Positions 1 through 4,812 of a stretch of DNA of 6,368 bases are shown here, piece after piece. A program made the translations under genes and the position numbers. Under the pieces are notes generated by a model. That model was not told where the DNA came from. It saw nothing but the letters and a program-made list of their open reading frames with translations, and did not search any database. The stretch's first letter is position 1; each line of letters begins with the position of its first letter. This stretch comes from Avisuccinivibrio_A sp964399665 (lineage in GTDB: Bacteria > Pseudomonadota > Gammaproteobacteria > Enterobacterales > Succinivibrionaceae), in NCBI GenBank assembly GCA_964399665.1, contig CAYNSI010000131.1, forward strand, positions 1-6,368, given 5' to 3'.

Positions 1-251
1 ATCCTGCAGCTGCCGATAAGCCGCCTCGATCCTGTTAGTAACGATCCGGCACGGCACGCATAGGTCTTAAGGCTTCTTTTGCCTACTGTTAAAATCATGC
101 CTCCTTAACTTTGAGCTTGCGCCGTAAAGCATTCCTGCCTGCCAATCACGGCCTGATTTGGTGCCGGGGAGGAGACTCAAATCCTTTTTTAAGCCGACGA
201 AAACTGCAAGGACTTGAGTCTTAACTTTTTTAAATTGTAAACAAGCTTTAT
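1..251. other. Non-coding stretch downstream of araD
   Basis: No gene can be supported here. On the minus strand an ATG at 96-98 sits one base after a strong TAAGGAGG sequence and opens a 32-codon frame that runs off the window edge. The spacing is very short and the peptide resembles nothing I recognise. On the plus strand an open stretch of 20 codons enters from the left edge and stops at 61-63. Either could be the end of a neighbouring gene, but neither is convincing. The stretch also holds the hairpin at 173-221. Confidence 0.5.
173..221. repeat. 14-bp inverted repeat (hairpin) beyond araD
   Basis: Arms 173-186 and 208-221 pair over 14 bp with one imperfect position and a 21-base loop. 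The imperfect position is a G-U wobble in minus-strand RNA but an A-C mismatch in plus-strand RNA, so the minus transcript folds better. Only the plus direction has a T run soon after the stem (224-231). The element lies 31 bases past the araD stop. It may be a 3' stabilising hairpin or a poor terminator for araD, or a terminator for an unseen plus-strand gene. A competing 6-bp stem (155-160 with 178-183) uses part of the left arm. Confidence 0.45.
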
Positions 252-962
252 TTACCTTGTGGTATTTTGGCCATAGTAGGCATTCTTACCATGTTTTCTT
301 AAGTAATGCTTGTCAAGCAGGGTCTGCTGCATGGGATCAATGCTGCCTCCTTTGAGCATTTTGCTGTGGAAGGCCATAAAGGCAATTTCTTCTAAAACCA
401 CGGCATTGTGCACAGCATTATCAGGGGAGGTTCCCCAGGTAAAGGGACCGTGGGAGTAGACAATAACAGCAGGGATGTCCTTTAAGGGGATCTTACGATT
501 TTTAAAGGTCTCAACGATTACTTTGCCGGTTTCAAGCTCATAAGAGCCGTTTATTTCCTCATCGGTCATCTTGCGGGTGCAGGGGATCGGACCGTAAAAA
601 TAGTCGGCTCCCGTGGTGCCTAAAGCCGGGATATCAAGGCCAGCTTGGGCCCATGAGGCGGCATAGCGGCTGTGGGTATGGACAATTCCTTTAACATCTT
701 CGCTGGCGCGGTAAATCTCCAAATGAGTGTCGGTATCCGTTGAAGGATTAAGCGCCCCTTCAACTTTTTTGCCGGTTTCAAGATCCACGACTACCATGTC
801 AGAGGGTTTCATATTGTCATATTCAACCCCCGAGGGCTTTATCACCATCAGACCTTGATTGCGGTCTATGCCTGAGACATTACCCCAGGTAAAAGTTACC
901 AGGCCGTATTTGGGCAGCAAAAGATTTGCTTTAAAAACTTCTTCTTTTAATTCCTCTAGCAT
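252..962 (-). CDS. araD: L-ribulose-5-phosphate 4-epimerase
   Basis: This class II aldolase-family enzyme interconverts L-ribulose 5-phosphate and D-xylulose 5-phosphate in the cytosol, the last step of L-arabinose entry into the pentose phosphate pathway. Its 236 residues align almost without gaps to E. coli AraD (231). Zinc ligands His95, His97 and His171 are present, as are Asp76, Asp120 and Glu142. E. coli His218 and Tyr229 correspond to His219 and Tyr230. Landmarks are TWGNVS (25-30), IKPSG (41-45), HTHS (95-98) and the terminal KHYLRKHG. Position 118 is Gly where E. coli AraD and UlaF have His (TTHADYF to TTGADYF). The ATG is preceded by AAGGTG four bases upstream. Parts of the N-terminus resemble UlaF, so an ascorbate or other pentose pathway role cannot be excluded. 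No araA, araB or araC lies in the window. Confidence 0.95.
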   Translation of the reverse strand: MLEELKEEVFKANLLLPKYGLVTFTWGNVSGIDRNQGLMVIKPSGVEYDNMKPSDMVVVDLETGKKVEGALNPSTDTDTHLEIYRASEDVKGIVHTHSRYAASWAQAGLDIPALGTTGADYFYGPIPCTRKMTDEEINGSYELETGKVIVETFKNRKIPLKDIPAVIVYSHGPFTWGTSPDNAVHNAVVLEEIAFMAFHSKMLKGGSIDPMQQTLLDKHYLRKHGKNAYYGQNTTR

Positions 963-999
963 TTTTACACCTTATTAGACTTGTCCTGCAGGAAAGCTT

Positions 1000-1030
1000 A
1001 TATTAACAGGATTAAGACACATAAGCGCAA
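1000..1030 (-). promoter_or_regulatory. Weak promoter candidate for araD
   Basis: On the minus strand TAATAT (1000-1005) is a fair -10 element, 38 bases before the araD ATG. The best -35 partner is TTGCGC (1025-1030), with a long 19-base spacer, or 18 if the -10 is shifted by one base. The -35 match is poor, which would fit an activator-dependent promoter. I see no clear CRP or AraC site. Confidence 0.3.
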
Positions 1031-1103
1031 CTTTCGGTCTAATCGCGAGCACTTGAAAAATCCTCACGGGTTCCCAAAAATTTGCTTTGTGCAACTTTTT
1101 GTC
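1025..1103 (-). repeat. Near-direct repeat pair upstream of araD
   Basis: The 15-mers at 1025-1039 and 1089-1103 agree at 12 of 15 positions. On the minus strand they read GACcgAAAGTTGCgC and GACaaAAAGTTGCaC, 64 bases apart. The nearer copy overlaps the candidate -35 of araD. Two same-facing copies upstream of a sugar gene could be binding sites for a regulator. Chance similarity is not excluded. Confidence 0.3.
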
Positions 1104-1112
1104 CGAAAAAGT
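1094..1112 (-). terminator. AT-rich hairpin at the end of the YfcH-like gene
   Basis: ACTTTTT and AAAAAGT form a perfect 7-bp stem around CGGAC, reading on the minus strand and overlapping the last base of the TGA stop. The stem has only one G-C pair and no T run follows it, so it would be a weak terminator at best. Confidence 0.2.
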
Positions 1113-1999
1113 CAGTCCTTAATGTCATAATCTAACAGCCTTCCCCGCAGATCATAAAAGCGCAGTAAAAATCTTAAGGCAGGGAGCCTTAATTTTCTGC
1201 CCTGAATTTTAAATAACAGATCATTAAGGCTCAGCTTTTGTTTTGAGGCAATGAGAATGTCACAAGGCAGTGTCTGTCCTGCAAAAGCCTTGTTAATAAG
1301 GCACATAATTTTTGTTACCGCCTCATCAAGTTCGATGTAGGGGATAATATTGCTGCCGTCTAAAAAGAAGATCCCCGGAAGTTTTTTAAGTTTTTTAACC
1401 AACAAAGCGTGCGGGGCGAGGACAAGTCCAAAGCGCAGTGCGCATACGCAAGAGTGTAAAAAGCACTTGACTGCATATGACTCAATGCTCAAAGGAAGCT
1501 TTTGCAGGATGTCCTTACTAGAGGGGTTGCAATCATAGGCAAGGTACCCTGAACCTTGGAAATAGGCCAGCGGGGCAGGAAACAACTTTTGTAAGATCGC
1601 AGTTATTTGGTTGCGCGAGGCAATTGCCTCATTAAGTCTTTTGGCAGTAAGCCTTTTGCTGCCAAGGCTTGTTCCTGCCAAATTTATCAGCACATATAAG
1701 AAGTTCTTTTGAGGATCTTTGTGAAGGTCATTGTCAATATCTGTTGCTGCAGGGGGTTTAAGGCCTGTGGTTAGGATCAAATGCTTTTTAAGAAGATCCT
1801 GCTCTTTTAATCGTAAGGCCTCCTCATAGGTCATAAAGATAAGATTAGGAGGGGCAGAGGACGGAATCTTATTTTTGGTTCTTGAAAGAGCAAGAACAGC
1901 AAAACCTTCTGAAATAAGGGCATTCGTAAGGGAGCTGCCGATAAGTCCTGTAGCACCTGCAATTACTACCAGGCAAAAAGGTTTGTCAGCAGATGTCAT
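1112..1999 (-). CDS. Divergent YfcH/TIGR01777-family NAD(P)-dependent epimerase-like protein
   Basis: This is a Rossmann-fold protein of the extended short-chain dehydrogenase type, cytosolic, with no established substrate. GATGLIG (15-21) is the dinucleotide-binding glycine motif. INLAG (105-109), the SKRLTAKRLNEAIASRNQIT stretch (114-133), a GSGYLAYD stretch (149-156) replacing the family SGSATGYYG, and LRFGLVLAP (188-196) follow in the family order of E. coli YfcH. The length (295) is near normal, but the mass is redistributed. The segment between the nucleotide-binding motif and INLAG is longer than in YfcH. The expected WE-containing helix before LRFGLVLAP is shortened, DGG after VLAP is lost, and the C-terminal block with GQR and GF.F is absent. 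It also carries several cysteines. It may be a fast-evolving paralogue or a gene in decay. The ATG has AGGA seven bases upstream. The downstream araD is 149 bases away. Confidence 0.75.
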   Translation of the reverse strand: MTSADKPFCLVVIAGATGLIGSSLTNALISEGFAVLALSRTKNKIPSSAPPNLIFMTYEEALRLKEQDLLKKHLILTTGLKPPAATDIDNDLHKDPQKNFLYVLINLAGTSLGSKRLTAKRLNEAIASRNQITAILQKLFPAPLAYFQGSGYLAYDCNPSSKDILQKLPLSIESYAVKCFLHSCVCALRFGLVLAPHALLVKKLKKLPGIFFLDGSNIIPYIELDEAVTKIMCLINKAFAGQTLPCDILIASKQKLSLNDLLFKIQGRKLRLPALRFLLRFYDLRGRLLDYDIKD

Positions 2000-2024
2000 A
2001 CCTTAATCCTCAGGATGCCTTTTC

Positions 2025-2055
2025 ACTTTATGTCGAATTCAACTCAACATAAAGT
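2025..2055. repeat. Perfect 9-bp inverted repeat upstream of the YfcH-like gene
   Basis: ACTTTATGT (2025-2033) and ACATAAAGT (2047-2055) are exact reverse complements around a 13-base spacer. A second imperfect symmetry is centred on GAATTC inside the spacer. The element ends 26 bases before the ATG. It could be a protein-binding operator or an RNA hairpin in the leader. No known regulator site is recognised. Confidence 0.5.
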
Positions 2056-2078
2056 AGATAACTTGATAGATAACTTGC
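2055..2078. repeat. Tandem 12-mer repeat (two copies)
   Basis: TAGATAACTTGA (2055-2066) is followed directly by TAGATAACTTGC (2067-2078), identical at 11 of 12 positions. It abuts the 9-bp inverted repeat, sharing one base. A period of 12 is close to one helical turn, which would put two bound protein copies on nearly the same DNA face. Confidence 0.55.
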
Positions 2079-2148
2079 CTTAAAAGTTAACTTACCAACT
2101 GTCACATCATAAAAAGACTGTCAACTCTTTACATACTCTTTAAAGAGG

Positions 2149-2180
2149 AAAAAAGCTCTTCAAAAAGACTAAAAAGCTTT
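2149..2180 (-). terminator. Weak T-run stem downstream of pta
   Basis: On the minus strand AAAGCT and AGCTTT (2175-2180 and 2152-2157) pair over 6 bp around a 17-base loop, and the downstream arm continues into a run of six T. The stem is short and AT-rich. It may act as a back-up terminator for pta after the GC hairpin at 2262-2280. Confidence 0.25.
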
Positions 2181-2237
2181 GGGGGCATTGCAGTCATTTT
2201 TTGTTACTTTGTAGGTTACTCCATTGAAATTACTGCA

Positions 2238-2249
2238 AATTTGCAAATT
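2238..2249. promoter_or_regulatory. 12-bp palindrome AATTTGCAAATT
   Basis: This is a perfect self-complementary 12-mer, overlapping a second palindrome GCAAATTTGC (2235-2244). The overlap gives a partly repeated TGCAAATTTGCAAATT. It lies just past the pta hairpin. A binding site is possible, but I recognise no regulator. Confidence 0.25.
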
Positions 2250-2261
2250 CTACTGTACTAA

Positions 2262-2280
2262 GAGGCGGCTGTGCCGCCTC
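2262..2280 (-). terminator. GC-rich hairpin after pta
   Basis: GAGGCGGC and GCCGCCTC form a perfect 8-bp stem with a 3-base loop, 26 bases beyond the pta stop. A smaller 5-bp stem (2291-2295 with 2300-2304) lies between it and the stop. No clear T run follows on the minus strand (TTAGTACAG), so it may be a 3'-end stabiliser or a Rho-assisted stop instead of a full intrinsic terminator. Confidence 0.5.
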
Positions 2281-2305
2281 CTTGAAGGCAGGGTAAAGTT
2301 ACCCT

Positions 2306-4291
2306 TTATCCCTGGGCCTGAATTGCTGTAATGGCTATGGTATAGACAATGTCCTCTACCAATGCCCCGCGGGAGAGATCATTGACAGGCTTTCTCATGC
2401 CCTGAAGCATGGGACCTATGGAAATAATGTTAGCGGATCTTTGTACCGCCTTATACACGGTATTTCCTACTTCCAATGACGGGAAAATAAAGACCGTAGC
2501 CTGACCTGCAACAGGAGATCCCGGTGCCTTTTGGGCGGCAACATCAGGCATGATGGCAGCATCATATTGTATGGGACCGTCTATTATAAGATCCGGTCTT
2601 TTCTCTTTGGCAATACGATAAGCCTCTGCCACGAGGTCAATATCAGGACCTTTTCCTGAAGTACCGGTAGAATAGGTTACCATCGCAACCTTAGGATCAA
2701 TCCCGAAGGCCTTGGCAGTATCAGATGACTGAATGGCAATATCGGCAAGCTCATTGGCATTGGGATTGGGATTGATGGCGCAGTCTGCAAAAACATAGAC
2801 CTGCTCGGGCATCAGCATAAAAAGAGCCGATGAGACCAAGGATGCTCCGGGGGCGGTCTTGATCACCTGAAAGGCAGGGCGAATGGTGTTGGCTGTGGTG
2901 TGTATCGCACCTGATACCAGGCCGTCCACTTCACCCTTTTCAAGCATCATGGTGGCCAAAAAGACATCATCCTCGAGAAGTTTTTTGGCTTCCTCAGGAG
3001 TTAAGCCCTTGCTTTTTCTTAATTCCACAAGTCTTGAGACGTATTGGTCACGGATGGTGTCAGGATCGATAAACTCGATGGTGTCGGGAAGTTCAATGCC
3101 CTGATCTTCTGCAACTTTTAGGATGAGCTCTTTTTTGCCGTAAAGTACCGGAACTGCAATCCCCTGATGGGCTACCTTGGCAGCAGCTGCCACGGTACGC
3201 GGCTCACTGCCTTCTGGCAGGGCAATTCTTTTTTTCTCACGCCTTGCAAGATTGGTAAGCTTGTAACAGAAGGAAGCAGGACTCATTAGGGCAATCCTGT
3301 TTTCATCTCCTGTATTAATATCTGCTGTCATCTTAGGACACAGCAAAGGAGCGACGTAGTCAGCACAAAGCTTCTCTCTTATGGGATCATCACAAGGAGG
3401 CAGAGGGGCAATTCTGCCTAAATTAAGCAGGGTGTCCTTGCGGTTTTCATTAACATAAATTACGGTTTTGCCTGCAATTTCATCTTCTCTGCCGCCTGTT
3501 AGGATGATAAGTCCTGCTGCAGTGTCACAAGGCTCTGCAGTAATGAGAATATCATGCTCTGCGGCACTTTTGGGGCAGAGGGTCATGCCATAAACCCTGA
3601 CATTACCGTCCCCTTTAAGTCTTCCGCCTGTTAAGCGGGCAATATCAGAAGATCTCAGACTGTAGCATTCAGGGTTATAGGGGATTTTCCCCACCACCTT
3701 GTCCAAAAAGCAGGGTGCTTCCTCGTTATTGGCAGAGCAGCTGCAGGAGCTGCCGTTAGGGCAGCAGTCATTGGAGCCTGCCAGTACTATGGATTTTTCG
3801 AGATTGGGATTGAGTTTGGCATCGGCATTGAGAATGATATTGCCCATAAATCTTGTTTGGGCAGCATTGCCAAAATAACTTAAGGTTAGGGCATTGATGG
3901 AGGCTGCAAAATTACAGAAGCCAAGATTGGTGACAAGAAACTTGGCATCAAGGGCATGGCAGATAGCGGCATTGACTTCATCCTGATTAAAAAACATTGC
4001 GTTGGTAACGCCTTCTATGATGACCACATCAGGTTTCTTTTCTGCAACAAGGGCCTCATAGCTTCCCAAAATCTGTTCTACAAGATCAGCTTTTCTGCCT
4101 GCTGCAAGGAGTTTGACCACCGTTTCAGTCGGGACCGATCCTGCACATTCTTGGCAGGTGCAGGAACTTAGCGGCCTGAAAATCACCGCCTTGGTGCCCT
4201 TATCATTTAAAGCTTTGGCAAGACCTAAAGATACCGGGAAAATGCCGGATGATATACCGGCAGGGACAATCATCACATTGGAAGTCACCAC
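2306..4291 (-). CDS. pta: Phosphate acetyltransferase, long three-domain form
   Basis: Pta interconverts acetyl-CoA plus phosphate with acetyl phosphate plus CoA. With acetate kinase it makes acetate and ATP during fermentation, in the cytosol. From the GTG start it has 661 residues. A BioD-like P-loop-related domain (about 1-200) begins MIVPAGISSG. A DRTGG-type regulatory domain follows (about 210-325), then the PTA_PTB catalytic domain (about 337-661). The catalytic half closely matches E. coli Pta, including SGAIHTTANTIRP and PMLQGMRKPVNDLSRGA. Ser640, Arg641 and Asp647 correspond to the Methanosarcina active-site Ser309, Arg310 and Asp316. The N-terminal half is poorly conserved and about 50 residues shorter than in E. 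coli (714 in total). It holds 17 of the 18 cysteines, including CTCQEC (44-49). The longest frame begins at a TTG (4301-4303) with no ribosome-binding site; the GTG at 4289-4291 has GGAG six bases upstream and fits better. ackA, its usual partner, is not adjacent. Confidence 0.95.
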   Translation of the reverse strand: MVTSNVMIVPAGISSGIFPVSLGLAKALNDKGTKAVIFRPLSSCTCQECAGSVPTETVVKLLAAGRKADLVEQILGSYEALVAEKKPDVVIIEGVTNAMFFNQDEVNAAICHALDAKFLVTNLGFCNFAASINALTLSYFGNAAQTRFMGNIILNADAKLNPNLEKSIVLAGSNDCCPNGSSCSCSANNEEAPCFLDKVVGKIPYNPECYSLRSSDIARLTGGRLKGDGNVRVYGMTLCPKSAAEHDILITAEPCDTAAGLIILTGGREDEIAGKTVIYVNENRKDTLLNLGRIAPLPPCDDPIREKLCADYVAPLLCPKMTADINTGDENRIALMSPASFCYKLTNLARREKKRIALPEGSEPRTVAAAAKVAHQGIAVPVLYGKKELILKVAEDQGIELPDTIEFIDPDTIRDQYVSRLVELRKSKGLTPEEAKKLLEDDVFLATMMLEKGEVDGLVSGAIHTTANTIRPAFQVIKTAPGASLVSSALFMLMPEQVYVFADCAINPNPNANELADIAIQSSDTAKAFGIDPKVAMVTYSTGTSGKGPDIDLVAEAYRIAKEKRPDLIIDGPIQYDAAIMPDVAAQKAPGSPVAGQATVFIFPSLEVGNTVYKAVQRSANIISIGPMLQGMRKPVNDLSRGALVEDIVYTIAITAIQAQG

Positions 4292-4295
4292 AAAA

Positions 4296-4301
4296 CTCTC
4301 C
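4296..4301 (-). promoter_or_regulatory. Ribosome-binding site deciding the pta start
   Basis: GGAGAG on the minus strand lies six bases (counting from GGAG) before GTG 4289-4291 and nine before the next GTG (4286-4288). The sequence before the further-upstream TTG (4301-4303) is only A and T, and the site overlaps that codon. This favours the GTG start and a first conserved block near residue 7. Confidence 0.65.
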
Positions 4302-4452
4302 AAAAATTAAAATTATGGTTCGGAACATTGTTATTCTTGAAAATTTAAATTTAAGCCATTGCAGTTGCAGTATGGTTAAATTCGGTAACTTCTTAATATT
4401 ACACCCTGGAAGGAAAATTTGGGGTCTTATCTCAAGACATTTTGCACAAGCA

Positions 4453-4475
4453 CTAAATTAAAGCTGGTAATTTAG
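4453..4475. repeat. Perfect 8-bp inverted repeat in the pta upstream region
   Basis: CTAAATTA (4453-4460) and TAATTTAG (4468-4475) are exact reverse complements around a 7-base spacer. The element is downstream of the TATAAT at 4524-4529, so it would lie in the pta leader RNA if that promoter is used. It could equally be an operator. Confidence 0.4.
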
Positions 4476-4495
4476 GCACAAATTCGCGTAACAGG

Positions 4496-4520
4496 CGCGG
4501 CTTTAACTAGAAATTCCGCG
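4496..4520. repeat. CGCGG/CCGCG inverted repeat next to the candidate pta start site
   Basis: CGCGG (4496-4500) and CCGCG (4516-4520) form a 5-bp all-GC stem around a 15-base loop. In minus-strand RNA started from the TATAAT at 4524-4529, this hairpin would sit at or very near the 5' end, where such stems can protect messages. Confidence 0.35.
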
Positions 4521-4523
4521 ATG

Positions 4524-4529
4524 ATTATA
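4524..4529 (-). promoter_or_regulatory. Perfect -10 hexamer TATAAT, candidate pta promoter
   Basis: TATAAT reads on the minus strand, followed by CATCGCGG, a GC-rich discriminator-like stretch. No good -35 lies at 16-18 bases. TTGAGT is present but only six bases upstream. If used, the pta message would start near 4517 with a leader of about 225 bases. Confidence 0.4.
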
Positions 4530-4670
4530 CGACAGACTCAAAAGAGCGGTGAGATCTGAATCTTGGTGTTAGTGCTCAGGGGGCAGTGTGTATACGCTCT
4601 TACAACCTGCCGCACGGGTCAATGCATCTGCTCTTTGGCTGGTGTGTTAGATACATCACTTCTTCGCTAA

Positions 4671-4702
4671 ACGTTCTGATCCCGGTTCCAGGATAAGAAC
4701 GT
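4671..4702. repeat. Imperfect hairpin ACGTTCT...AGAACGT
   Basis: ACGTTCT (4671-4677) pairs with AGAACGT (4696-4702). After one mismatch ATCC (4679-4682) pairs with GGAT (4691-4694), leaving an 8-base loop. AGAACGT recurs at 4734-4740, so the left arm could pair with either copy. No T run follows in either direction, so it is not a terminator. Confidence 0.4.
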
Positions 4703-4762
4703 CTTACACCGGCCTGTTACATCTGTTCCCGTTAGAACGTGCTCCATGCCCGGCACACCGCC

Positions 4763-4788
4763 AAAAAGCAGCACCAAATGGTGCTGCT
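4763..4788 (-). terminator. Intrinsic terminator of the autotransporter gene
   Basis: On the minus strand AGCAGCACC and GGTGCTGCT form a perfect 9-bp stem with loop ATTT, followed at once by a run of T (4763-4767, the first T belonging to the stem). It lies 24 bases past the stop codon and should separate this gene from pta. Confidence 0.85.
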
Positions 4789-4812
4789 GTGATAAGACTT
4801 GTGAAAGTGTTA

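Larger units (their letters stand above)
2000..2305. other. AT-rich intergenic region between pta and the YfcH-like gene
   Basis: I see no reading frame of note. From pta towards the YfcH-like gene it holds the GC hairpin at 2262-2280, a palindrome at 2238-2249, a weak stem with a T run (2149-2180), a perfect 12-bp palindrome CTCTTTAAAGAG (2136-2147), a TTGACA hexamer (2119-2124, minus strand) and a TATGAT hexamer (2106-2111, minus strand). After these come ACTGTCA twice (2098-2104, 2117-2123), the palindrome AAGTTAACTT (2084-2093), a tandem 12-mer and a 9-bp inverted repeat. TTGACA and TATGAT are too close together to form one promoter. TATGAT alone is the best -10 for the YfcH-like gene and would give a leader of about 100 bases. 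Confidence 0.5.
4304..4762. other. Intergenic region between the autotransporter and pta
   Basis: The part near pta (4304-4480) is AT-rich and holds a 12-bp palindrome AAATTTAAATTT (4341-4352), a TAATAT hexamer (4396-4401, minus strand, no good -35) and small inverted repeats. The part from about 4530 to 4760 is visibly richer in G and C, with only short reading frames. The longest I followed is a 26-codon minus-strand ATG frame with stop near 4667, without a convincing ribosome site. I compared it by eye with tRNA, 4.5S, 6S, 5S and RNase P RNA and saw no match. The role of this block is unknown. Confidence 0.5.

Noticed and set aside
1..63. Plus-strand frame entering from the left edge and ending at TAG 61-63
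   Set aside because: Twenty codons with no recognisable motif; an open stretch this short is expected by chance.
1..98. Minus-strand partial reading frame starting at ATG 96-98 after TAAGGAGG
   Set aside because: The ribosome site is only one base from the ATG, the 32-residue peptide is not recognisable, and the frame cannot be followed past the edge.
165..190. GACTCAAATCC looked like a tRNA T-arm
   Set aside because: No matching acceptor, D-arm or anticodon arm could be placed upstream.
1350..1538. Plus-strand frame inside the YfcH-like gene
   Set aside because: Antisense shadow of a gene with conserved motifs on the other strand.
2058..2078. TTGAT half-site suggesting an FNR box
   Set aside because: The second half (AACTT) does not match ATCAA, and the pattern is explained by the tandem 12-mer.
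2096..2124. TTGACA as -35 of a strong promoter for the YfcH-like gene
   Set aside because: At 16-18 bases downstream the sequence (CAGTTG and neighbours) does not resemble a -10 element.
2883..3104. Plus-strand frame inside pta
   Set aside because: Antisense shadow of the highly conserved Pta catalytic region.
3956..4461. Three overlapping plus-strand frames at the 5' end of pta
   Set aside because: Antisense to the Pta N-terminal domain or AT-rich spacer; no motifs or good ribosome sites.
4670..4745. Resemblance of short words (TTAGAACGT, AGGCCGGTGTAAG) to parts of 23S rRNA
   Set aside because: The matches are short, on opposite strands, and not collinear with the rRNA; taken as coincidence.
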